This document shows positions 1 to 5,756 of a stretch of 6,448 bases of DNA, in pieces. Below the pieces are notes generated by a model, which was not told where the DNA came from, searched no databases, and was given only the letters and a program-made list of their open reading frames with translations. This stretch comes from an uncultured cyanobacterium (GTDB lineage: Bacteria > Cyanobacteriota > Cyanobacteriia > Phormidesmidales > Phormidesmidaceae): NCBI GenBank assembly GCA_938029995.1, contig CALHGI010000317.1, positions 1 through 6,448 on the forward strand, in the 5' to 3' direction. Position numbers and translations under genes: made by a program. Positions within the stretch are counted from its first letter, which is position 1, and every line of letters starts with the position of its first letter.

Positions 1-1275
1 ACCGAAGCCTCGGACCTCTATGGCCTCGGCATGACCCTAATGTGTCTGCTGACCAATACCCCCGCCGATCAGGTGGGGGATTTAGTCGACGTCACCTATC
101 AAGTTGATTTTACGCGGCTTAAAGACGACATTAGCCCCCAATGGGTCGCGTGGCTCAAAAAAATGGTTAGCCCCCGCCTCAATGAGCGGTTTGAAAATGC
201 CAAAGTTGCCCTCGATCAAGTGCCCGACCACGGCCTTCGCCAACCCCAGGCCATGGTTAGCCATACCCACATAGAGCTGACCGCGCGCACCCCAGGGGAC
301 GTATTAACCACGGCCATTACCCTCACCAATGGGGTGCCGGATACCACCCTGAGGGGAACTTGGCAGGTGCTGCCCCACCAAAGCGATCCGCTGTTAAGGG
401 GCGACAGTGCTAAGGGCGACGGTGCTAAAGGCGACGGTGCCAGTAACGACGGTGCCAGTAACGACGGCAATCGCCACAGCTGGATTCGCTTTTCCTCAAC
501 GGAGTTCCAGGGCAATGACGTCACCACCCAGATCCTGGTGGACACCAGCAAGCTAATGACGGGGCAAACCTATGAGCGCACCCTACAGGTCAGGAGCAAC
601 GCCCACCAGGCTATTCACTCCATTACCCTAGCGGTGTCCACCGCCCCCATGCCCATCATTCGCACCCAGGGCACCCCCTATCCCCTGCTAGGCGGTCTAC
701 TCCTGGCCTGTTGGATCACGGCTTGGGTGTTAACCACCCTCGTCCCGGCCTACGATCCCACCGTTGCCAACATGGGTAAGACCCTGATGGTATTCGCCAT
801 CTTTGGCAGCGGTCTGGGGTGGCAGATCGGTAGCTGGCTGCTGCATGAAGCCAATCTAAAATCACCGGCAGCCCGCATCACCCTGATGGTGGGGGCCATT
901 TCTGTTGCCTTGGTTGCCCCCCTCTGTCTCCTGCTGAATATCACCACCACCGATGTCCTTCCCGCCGTGGTTTCCATTGGCCTCGGCATGATTGGCGGAA
1001 GCGTCGTGGGCATCATCAGTGGCTTAACGATCGATCGATTTTGGCAACGGGATTTCAAACCAAAATTTGCCATTGGCCTATCCCTTTTAACTTGTTGCAT
1101 GGGCATCGGCCTGGGGCTGAGCCAGGGCTTAGCCCTGAGCAATCCCTGGTTTACCTTTGGCCTCATTGCCAATGCCACTGGCATTGGCACCATGTTGGCC
1201 TATTTACCCATTCAACGGGCCCAGGCCATTGCCCTCTACCGTCGCAACGTTGAGCAGCGTTTAATTCGCCCCTGA
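1..1275 (+). CDS. Membrane-anchored serine/threonine protein kinase, C-terminal part (5' end outside window)
   Basis: The frame is open from base 1, so the gene starts upstream and the Met at 31 is internal. The first codons read TEASDLYGLGMTL, matching kinase subdomain IX (SDxYxLG). NERFENA near 187-207 fits the conserved Arg of subdomain XI. The kinase C-lobe therefore ends around base 230; the ATP-binding lobe, catalytic loop and DFG motif lie outside the window. Bases 265-645 encode a beta-rich, possibly Ig-like domain ending in the pattern VDTSKLMTGQTYERTLQVRSN, which is interrupted by a low-complexity Gly/Asp/Ala repeat (400-474). From about 676 come roughly six hydrophobic segments (near 676-745, 778-843, 868-945, 958-1035, 1066-1140, 1147-1215), with a basic tail at the C-terminus. 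By family knowledge it phosphorylates Ser/Thr of partner proteins at the membrane; substrate and signal are unknown. The kinase call is firm; the Ig-like label is inference. Confidence 0.85.
   Translation, partial: TEASDLYGLGMTLMCLLTNTPADQVGDLVDVTYQVDFTRLKDDISPQWVAWLKKMVSPRLNERFENAKVALDQVPDHGLRQPQAMVSHTHIELTARTPGDVLTTAITLTNGVPDTTLRGTWQVLPHQSDPLLRGDSAKGDGAKGDGASNDGASNDGNRHSWIRFSSTEFQGNDVTTQILVDTSKLMTGQTYERTLQVRSNAHQAIHSITLAVSTAPMPIIRTQGTPYPLLGGLLLACWITAWVLTTLVPAYDPTVANMGKTLMVFAIFGSGLGWQIGSWLLHEANLKSPAARITLMVGAISVALVAPLCLLLNITTTDVLPAVVSIGLGMIGGSVVGIISGLTIDRFWQRDFKPKFAIGLSLLTCCMGIGLGLSQGLALSNPWFTFGLIANATGIGTMLAYLPIQRAQAIALYRRNVEQRLIRP
400..474 (+). repeat. 15-bp in-frame tandem repeat, five units, inside the kinase gene
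   Basis: Five consecutive 15-bp units encode GDSAK, GDGAK, GDGAS, NDGAS and NDGNR. The inner units differ by only a few bases (core GACGGTGCYA) and the last is the most decayed. The unit length is a multiple of three, so copy-number change keeps the frame. The repeat falls inside the beta-rich domain after the kinase, probably as a flexible loop or linker. It looks like a young minisatellite created by slippage. Confidence 0.85.
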
Positions 1276-1355
1276 GATATGGTTTTGCTCCCGTATAAGT
1301 GATTAGCTAAATGATCGGCACTTTTTTGGCTAACGGGGTAGCATAATGTTGTTCT

Positions 1356-1361
1356 AAAGGA
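1356..1361 (+). promoter_or_regulatory. Ribosome binding site of the signal-peptide membrane protein
   Basis: AAAGGA lies 8 bases before the ATG at 1370, a good Shine-Dalgarno match at normal spacing, and supports that start. The 94-bp gap upstream (1276-1369) shows no clear terminator for the kinase gene. A possible -10 element (CATAAT, 1342-1347) has no matching -35, so I do not call a promoter. Confidence 0.6.
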
Positions 1362-1369
1362 TTTGTACG

Positions 1370-1849
1370 ATGACTCTCCGACGACTCACACCGCTTGTAG
1401 TGTTCAGCATGCTTGTGAGCATCACAGGCAAAGCTTCGGCCCATCTGGTTGAGACCAACTATGCGCTGGATCAGCTTTCCCAGACCGGGTCCCAGCAGGT
1501 CCTGAATATGCAAAGCACCTTTAGTAATGGCACTCCCCTGAAGGGGGCCAAGGTGAATGTATATTCCCCCAATAATCCAGTAACGCCCTGGGCCCAAGGC
1601 GTTACCGATCATCAAGGACGGTTTAGCTTTGTTCCCAACCAGTCCCTGACGGGCGATTGGGAAGTCACCATCGATCAGCAGGGCCATGGCGACATGCTGA
1701 CCATACCCGTTGATGAAGCGGGGGTGATGCCCGATTTAATTAGTGATGCCAGCGACACGGATATTCACTACGGCTACACGTCTTACCTGGGTTGGGTCAT
1801 CTCCCTGGGTTCCCTGCTTTCCTTGGGTCTATGGCGGCGGCAAAAGTAG
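1370..1849 (+). CDS. Type I membrane protein with carboxypeptidase-regulatory/DUF4198-like domain; possible NikL/CbiL-type metal-transport accessory protein
   Basis: A 159-residue protein. Residues 1-24 form a signal peptide (basic MTLRR, hydrophobic core, then KASA before the likely cleavage), so the mature chain would start with His25. Residues 25-118 are beta-rich and carry the pattern TPLKGAKVNVYSP, then TDHQGRFSFVP, then GDWEVTIDQQGHGD, which is typical of carboxypeptidase-regulatory/DUF4198-like domains. Residues 136-154 form one transmembrane helix followed by WRRQK, giving a periplasmic domain anchored at its C-terminus. This architecture and the GHG motif recall the small accessory subunits (NikL, CbiL-like) of Ni/Co ECF transporters. 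No CbiM/NikM, Q or O subunit is in the window, so the transport role is inference. The start is supported by AAAGGA at 1356-1361. The gene follows the kinase by 94 bp and ends directly against the LabA-like gene. Alternative: a generic envelope protein with an Ig-like fold. Confidence 0.55.
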   Translation: MTLRRLTPLVVFSMLVSITGKASAHLVETNYALDQLSQTGSQQVLNMQSTFSNGTPLKGAKVNVYSPNNPVTPWAQGVTDHQGRFSFVPNQSLTGDWEVTIDQQGHGDMLTIPVDEAGVMPDLISDASDTDIHYGYTSYLGWVISLGSLLSLGLWRRQK

Positions 1850-1852
1850 CTA
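1847..1852. other. Abutting convergent stop codons (TAGCTA)
   Basis: The plus-strand gene ends with TAG at 1847-1849 and the minus-strand gene ends with TAG read from 1852 to 1850. Together they form the palindrome TAGCTA with no intergenic base. There is no room for a separate terminator, so any transcription stop must lie inside the coding sequences, or the transcripts overlap at their 3' ends. Confidence 0.9.
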
Positions 1853-2479
1853 CCGGATTTTGCAGATACTTTTCTGTAACTCTGCTAAATCCGTATAGCG
1901 ATCCGCGAGGTTAATGAGTGAATCGCTGGTCATGGACTGTAGGCTCACCAGCTCTACCCTAACCCCTTGATAGCTGAGGGCGTCCACTGCATAGGTCAAC
2001 TGCCCATCGCCGCTGAGTAGGGTGATGGTGTCGCAGTGGTCGGCCAGACGCATCATGTCCACTGCCATTTCTACATGGAGATTTGCCCGCCTTGCGCCAT
2101 CTGGGTCCAGGGCCAAATCCTTGCTGACTACTCGATAGCCATGGCGGCTGAGCCATAGCAAAAATCCGCGCTGCTTTTCGTTCTTCGGATCGACACCGGT
2201 ATAAAAGTAGGACCGCAGGAGTCGTCGATTGCCCACCAGGGTCTGGAGTAACCGGGCATAGTCCACCTCAATGCCTAGGGAGGAGGCGGAATAAAATAAA
2301 TTTGCCCCGTCAATCAAAACAGCGATGCGATCGCGACTGTCAGAATTCTCATCACTGGCATAGGGGGTAAACAAAGCCCCAGCCTGGGGCGACAGCTTCA
2401 GCTCCCCCCTAGGGTGACTACTCGAGCCTTTAGACACCCTATGACGAGCAGCCTCGTGATGTTCGATATTATTTACCAT
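1850..2479 (-). CDS. LabA-like NYN-domain protein (DUF88 family)
   Basis: A 209-residue protein from the ATG at 2479. Residues 1-50 look disordered. The NYN fold spans about 51-200: IAVLIDGANLFY (Asp57), YFYTGVDPKN, HVEMAVDMM (Asp141), LLSGDGQLTYAVDAL (Asp158), then the LabA-type tail VELVSLQSMTSDSLINLADRY. NYN domains share the PIN-like nuclease fold and are thought to act on RNA. LabA in Synechococcus elongatus is known for circadian output and feedback control of kaiBC expression; whether this paralogue does that cannot be told here. Where family members often have a further acidic residue after SGDG, this protein has Gln160. A longer in-frame start exists (GTG at 2545, adding 22 residues), but neither start has a clear Shine-Dalgarno. 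I prefer the ATG because the added stretch (Cys-, Arg- and Ile-rich) does not look like a conserved N-terminus. The gene is divergent from the DNA ligase. Confidence 0.8.
   Translation of the reverse strand: MVNNIEHHEAARHRVSKGSSSHPRGELKLSPQAGALFTPYASDENSDSRDRIAVLIDGANLFYSASSLGIEVDYARLLQTLVGNRRLLRSYFYTGVDPKNEKQRGFLLWLSRHGYRVVSKDLALDPDGARRANLHVEMAVDMMRLADHCDTITLLSGDGQLTYAVDALSYQGVRVELVSLQSMTSDSLINLADRYTDLAELQKSICKIR
2327..2334. repeat. HIP1 octamer palindrome GCGATCGC
   Basis: A perfect GCGATCGC sits inside the LabA-like gene. This highly iterated palindrome is over-represented in many cyanobacterial genomes, and it supports the taxonomic reading. I found only this one perfect copy in the window. 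Confidence 0.8.
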
Positions 2480-2580
2480 AAAGATTATGCTGGCTGGATT
2501 TCTGCAAGATATATAGCGTCTGAAAGTAGCCTGTTCACAGGCCACACCGGCGATGCACCAAAGAACCTTTTAGCAAAAAG

Positions 2581-2613
2581 CTATTCTCGATAAGCAAGCT
2601 ATACCGAGAATAG
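2581..2613. repeat. 9-bp perfect inverted repeat CTATTCTCG / CGAGAATAG
   Basis: CTATTCTCG (2581-2589) and its exact reverse complement CGAGAATAG (2605-2613) flank 15 bases. The heptamer AAGCTAT also occurs twice in direct orientation here (2578-2584 and 2596-2602). The arrangement fits a dimeric regulator's operator, or a hairpin in the leader of the LabA-like transcript. On the plus strand the right arm runs into an A/T-rich stretch, but there is no terminator-like T-run directly after the stem. Confidence 0.5.
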
Positions 2614-2648
2614 TACGAAATTTTAATTATTTCTTAAGATTTAATGGT

Positions 2649-2678
2649 TATCTATTTCAAGTTTACCGGTAATGTCAA
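2649..2678 (-). promoter_or_regulatory. Possible promoter for the LabA-like gene, with a 10-bp palindrome in the spacer
   Basis: On the minus strand a perfect -35 hexamer TTGACA (2678-2673) is followed 17-18 bases later by a weak -10 (ATAGAT or TAGATA, about 2655-2649). The spacer begins with the perfect palindrome TTACCGGTAA (2663-2672), which could be an operator. Transcription would start near 2640, giving a leader of about 160 bases that includes the inverted repeat at 2581-2613. The weak -10 keeps confidence low. Confidence 0.3.
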
Positions 2679-2766
2679 TCCCTTGCCTACGGTTCACAGG
2701 GGCAACGTTGGCTGACCTCACGAGGATTCGTTAAGCTCTCCCCATCAGCCCAAATGTCTCCGTCCC

Positions 2767-4377
2767 ATGAAACGATTCACCCAGCTTTTTCAAGCCGTGG
2801 ATGGCACCACCTCCACCAATGCAAAAGTATTGGCCCTCCAGGACTATTTTCACCATGAGTCAGCGGCCAACGCGGTGTGGGCGTTGTACCTGTTTTTGGG
2901 CAAAACCCGTAAGCGATTAATCACATCGCGGGTGCTACGGGATATTTTTTTGCGCACATCCAACATGCCTGAATGGCTATTTGCCGCCAGCTATGCCCAT
3001 GTGGGTGATTCCGCTGAAACCATTGCCCTGCTGCTGGCTGATACCCCGCTGCCCGCCCCCACCCCCGCCTTCCAGGGACAACGTCTCCACACCTGGTTGG
3101 ACACCATCATTCCCCAGGTCAAAACCTGTAGCGCCGAAGATCAACCGTCGTTAATTGTGTCCTGGTGGGCCAGCCTAGATGGCTATGAAGTCTTTGTGCT
3201 GAATAAAATCCTAACCGGGGCCTTTCGGGTTGGGGTTTCCACCAAGCTCGTGATCAAGGCATTAGCCGCCGAATATGATCTGCCCGCCGATGTGCTTACC
3301 CATCGACTGATGGGCGACTTTACACCCTCGGTGGAGTTTTACCAGCAGCTGATCCAAACCGACACCACCACCTCCATTCCCAGTCGTCCCTATCCGTTTT
3401 TCCTCGCCTCGCCCATAGACGTGGATAAATTTGCCAAGGAACCCATGGACCATTGGCAAGCCGAGTGGAAATGGGACGGTATTCGAGCCCAGTTAATTCA
3501 TCGGGCGAACCAACATTTCATTTGGTCCCGGGGTGAGGATTTGATTACCCATCAGTTTCCTGAATTTGCCGAGCCCCTAGGGCAGCTACCCGACGGCACG
3601 GTTTTAGATGGTGAGATTGTCTGTTGGGATGGTCAACAACCTTTGCCCTTTAACCATCTGCAAAAACGTCTAGGGCGTAAGCGAGTCGGCCCTAAACTCA
3701 TGGCAGAAAATCCAGTGCATTTTTTAGCCTATGACCTCCTAGAACATCAGGGGCAAGACCTGCGCGAGTCCCCCCTGCTCCATCGCCGCCAGCTGCTGAC
3801 CCAGCTGCTAGACCCCCACCAAACTCCCTACATCAGCTACTCCCAGACCGTAGACTTTAGCAGTTTTGAACAGCTCCAAACCCTTAGAACCCAAGCCCGC
3901 CAACACCAAGCCGAAGGGTTGATGCTCAAGGCTTTAAACAGTCCATATTTGGTGGGGCGTAAGCGGGGCTACTGGTGGAAATATAAGGTCGACCCCATGA
4001 CCCTAGATGCTGTGTTGCTCTACGCCCAGGCTGGGAGTGGCAAGCGCGCCAATCTATTCACGGACTATACCTTTGCCCTTTGGCATGGGGAGGACCTAGT
4101 CCCCTTTGCCAAAGCCTACTCCGGCCTAGATAACCAAGAAATCACCACCCTGGATCGATGGATTCGTCGCCATACCCGTGAACGGTTTGGGCCCGTGCGC
4201 TCCGTCGAACCCACCCATGTATTTGAAATTGGCTTTGAGGGAATTGCCCAATCCAAACGGCACAAGTCAGGAATTTCCGTGCGCTTTCCCCGCATTTTGC
4301 GATGGCGGCATGATAAACCAATTGCGGAAGCAGACTCCCTAGAGACAGCCCTTACACTGCTGCCTAAAAATTCTTAG
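2767..4377 (+). CDS. ATP-dependent DNA ligase, bacterial 'cisplatin damage response' (PP_1105-type) family
   Basis: A 536-residue complete ligase that seals nicks through an enzyme-adenylate. Residues 1-200 form the helical DNA-binding N-domain, with the family opening MKRFTQLFQAVDGTTSTNAK. The adenylation domain has motif I EWKWDG with catalytic Lys235, motif III LDGEIV (Glu283), motif IIIa HFLAYDLL (318-325), motif IV EGLMLK (Glu383) and motif V WWKYKVD (Lys405, Lys407). The OB-domain ends with RFPRILRWRHDKP (506-518), the usual C-terminal signature. All key residues are present and the length fits the family. Relatives in many bacteria sit beside a DEXH helicase, an MBL-fold exonuclease and a metallophosphoesterase and are linked to DNA repair; none of these is adjacent here. 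The replicative NAD-dependent LigA would be encoded elsewhere. The start has no clear Shine-Dalgarno but gives the expected N-terminus. The gene is divergent from the LabA-like gene and followed by a 200-bp gap. Confidence 0.95.
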   Translation: MKRFTQLFQAVDGTTSTNAKVLALQDYFHHESAANAVWALYLFLGKTRKRLITSRVLRDIFLRTSNMPEWLFAASYAHVGDSAETIALLLADTPLPAPTPAFQGQRLHTWLDTIIPQVKTCSAEDQPSLIVSWWASLDGYEVFVLNKILTGAFRVGVSTKLVIKALAAEYDLPADVLTHRLMGDFTPSVEFYQQLIQTDTTTSIPSRPYPFFLASPIDVDKFAKEPMDHWQAEWKWDGIRAQLIHRANQHFIWSRGEDLITHQFPEFAEPLGQLPDGTVLDGEIVCWDGQQPLPFNHLQKRLGRKRVGPKLMAENPVHFLAYDLLEHQGQDLRESPLLHRRQLLTQLLDPHQTPYISYSQTVDFSSFEQLQTLRTQARQHQAEGLMLKALNSPYLVGRKRGYWWKYKVDPMTLDAVLLYAQAGSGKRANLFTDYTFALWHGEDLVPFAKAYSGLDNQEITTLDRWIRRHTRERFGPVRSVEPTHVFEIGFEGIAQSKRHKSGISVRFPRILRWRHDKPIAEADSLETALTLLPKNS

Positions 4378-4413
4378 CGTTGCGCCCATCGGTCGCCACT
4401 GCATTGCCTCGTG

Positions 4414-4460
4414 TGATCCCTAGAACCTTTAAACACCAGGCCCCGTAGGTCGTGGGATCA
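4414..4460. repeat. 7-bp inverted repeat TGATCCC / GGGATCA in the 200-bp gap after the ligase
   Basis: TGATCCC (4414-4420) and GGGATCA (4454-4460) are exact reverse complements 33 bases apart. The right arm can also form an alternative small hairpin (TGGG 4453-4456 with CCCA 4463-4466). No T-run follows, so it is not a standard terminator. The rest of the gap (4378-4577) shows no tRNA and no coding frame I trust. A TTGAAA at 4527-4532 could be a -35 for the next gene, but the matching -10 is poor. Confidence 0.3.
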
Positions 4461-4577
4461 GACCCATTCATCGAAGAGCTATCTCCTCGTCCATCGCTGG
4501 GCCGCATGCCCCACCCACAGTGTCCCTTGAAAATTACTGTAGGATGCCCATAGGCAAACGATCTTAGGCATATAGCC

Positions 4578-4847
4578 ATGAGCCACTCTCCTGATAACCA
4601 GGTCAACCCCACAGCTGGAGACGAAATCGTAGAACCTGCTGACATCCAAGAACCCAGTGATACCGAAGAAAATGAGGTCACTCAGATGGTAAATCGACTG
4701 ATTCGAGCTAAACGAATTACCTATACCCAGTATCAGTCCCTATACAAAATGGTGTTAGCGGATGGCACCATCGACGAACAAGAACGCCGTCAGATCAATC
4801 GCTTATTTGACGCGATTCAGTCAGGGGTGATTCGCATTATGGAATAG
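4578..4847 (+). CDS. Small conserved cyanobacterial protein with acidic N-terminus and TerB-like helical domain
   Basis: An 89-residue protein in two parts. Residues 1-33 are acidic, low in hydrophobics and probably disordered. Residues 34-89 are helical and include VNRLIRAKRITYTQYQSLYKMVLADG, then TIDEQERRQINRLFDAIQSG. The ADGTIDEQE stretch, in which an acidic loop precedes a helix, is reminiscent of TerB-like and EF-hand-like modules. I recall similar short proteins as widespread in cyanobacteria, but I know of no assigned function and offer none. No signal peptide or membrane segment is seen, so it is likely cytosolic. A weak TTAGG (4564-4568) lies 9 bases before the ATG. The gene converges on the next one with an 18-bp gap and no visible terminator hairpin. 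Confidence 0.75.
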   Translation: MSHSPDNQVNPTAGDEIVEPADIQEPSDTEENEVTQMVNRLIRAKRITYTQYQSLYKMVLADGTIDEQERRQINRLFDAIQSGVIRIME

Positions 4848-4865
4848 GCCGAGCTAGTTGCCGAT

Positions 4866-5636
4866 TTAGTTAAAAATGGCTGCATCGGAATGCTGTTGAA
4901 AGATATGGGCGTAGTCAAACTGCAATGCATTTTGATGGCGCATCACCATTCCCCCCAGCTGACTGATCTGCCTTGGAGCAAAGCTGGCCATAATTAGGGC
5001 TACAGTCTGTCCTGGCTTGAGCTTGGGCCTACGCACAAAGTAATCGCGGCGGGCAAAAAAACGGTTTTCATCCTTGGGCACAATGACACCATTGAGTCGA
5101 TGGGCTCGTTGCACAGGGCGAATGTAGAGGTTAAAAAAGTCTTCTTGGTTGGGCTGTAGGCAATAGAACCGTTCGTGCTGTTCCCAACTCATTTTGAACA
5201 GCAATACCAGTAGCTCAAAGCCAAGGATGTAGCCCAGGACCCGGTTATGTTCCTGGCCGTTGACCATCAGTTGCATGGCAGATTCCAGGTATGCCTTGGA
5301 CTGGTGCTGGCGGGTCTGGGCAGAGTGCATGTAAAACTGGCGAATGTACCGCCGGAGAACCTTTTCGGTTAGCTGGGTTTCAATGCGAAAACGACGCAGA
5401 TGGGAGGCAACCCGCTGCTGGGTATCTTTATCGTGAATAATGCGCGACACCATGCCATCGGCGGTGTAGTCATCTAGAAACTTGGCCTGTTCCTCGGGGG
5501 AGGTGGCACACATGACATGGCACAGGGATAGCACATAGCGACGCTGGACCCAGGGTAAACCCACTAGCCACTGCTGGGCTTCTGGGGGTAGGGCCTCAAT
5601 TATTTCTTGATTTTGGGAGTCATTAATCGCAGCCAT
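4866..5636 (-). CDS. Conserved cyanobacterial protein of unknown function (256 aa)
   Basis: The start is ATG at 5636, with AGG 5 bases upstream on the minus strand as a modest Shine-Dalgarno. Residues 1-130 are mostly helical, with LPWVQRRYVLSLCHVMCATSPEEQAKFLDDYTADGMVSRIIHDKDTQ as the most distinctive stretch. Residues 133-150 (VLGYILGFELLVLLFKMS) are hydrophobic and either bury in the fold or form one membrane helix. Residues 180-200 (RLNGVIVPKDENRFFARRDYF) are basic and aromatic. I recall close cyanobacterial relatives, some carrying the name 'cobyrinic acid a,c-diamide synthase'. I see no P-loop and no glutamine amidotransferase motif here, so that name should not be carried over. The function is unknown. 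It follows the oxidoreductase on the same strand after 120 bp, too far to assume co-transcription, and no clear promoter is visible in that gap. Confidence 0.8.
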   Translation of the reverse strand: MAAINDSQNQEIIEALPPEAQQWLVGLPWVQRRYVLSLCHVMCATSPEEQAKFLDDYTADGMVSRIIHDKDTQQRVASHLRRFRIETQLTEKVLRRYIRQFYMHSAQTRQHQSKAYLESAMQLMVNGQEHNRVLGYILGFELLVLLFKMSWEQHERFYCLQPNQEDFFNLYIRPVQRAHRLNGVIVPKDENRFFARRDYFVRRPKLKPGQTVALIMASFAPRQISQLGGMVMRHQNALQFDYAHIFQQHSDAAIFN

Positions 5637-5756
5637 GCGACCTGTCAGCTACCGGTTTGTACCAAAACATGGGCCGAGTTTTTAGGGAATCTGGTTGGGG
5701 TAACTCTGTTCAAGACTACAGATAGCTAAGATGACGATCAGGAAACCTACGTGTTC

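Larger units (their letters stand above)
2480..2766. other. Divergent intergenic region between the LabA-like gene and the DNA ligase
   Basis: About 287 bp separate the LabA-like ATG from the ligase ATG. The middle (2617-2660) is markedly AT-rich compared with its surroundings. The region must hold promoters for both directions. It contains a 9-bp inverted repeat (2581-2613), a possible minus-strand promoter (2649-2678) and a 10-bp palindrome (2663-2672), each listed separately. I see no convincing plus-strand promoter for the ligase, no Shine-Dalgarno before it, and no tRNA or known riboswitch. If the GTG at 2545 is the true LabA-like start, the region shrinks to 221 bp. Confidence 0.6.

Noticed and set aside
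216..551. Minus-strand open frame with a repetitive LAPS-rich product opposite the kinase gene
   Set aside because: Its repeats are just the antisense reading of the 15-bp tandem repeat in the kinase gene, and the product has no protein-like features.
750..1193. Minus-strand open frame opposite the kinase membrane region
   Set aside because: The product (Met-, Pro- and Arg-rich) looks like an antisense shadow; the plus frame has clear membrane helices.
1303..1333. Possible terminator after the kinase gene (TTAGC ... GCTAA with T6 between the arms)
   Set aside because: The stem is only 5 bp, the T-run lies inside the loop rather than after the stem, and the left arm is itself part of a palindrome.
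1307..1687. Minus-strand open frame of 126 codons across the start of the signal-peptide protein
   Set aside because: It overlaps a gene with a good Shine-Dalgarno, signal peptide and recognisable domain, and its own product matches nothing I know.
2561..4431. Near-repeat AGAACCTTT at about 2562 and 4422, on either side of the ligase
   Set aside because: Only nine bases match and the flanks do not, so there is no sign of an insertion element or target duplication.
4364..4681. Minus-strand open frame filling the gap after the ligase
   Set aside because: It overlaps the start of the small conserved gene, the product is Gly/Ser/Trp-rich without a recognisable pattern, and there is no ribosome binding site.
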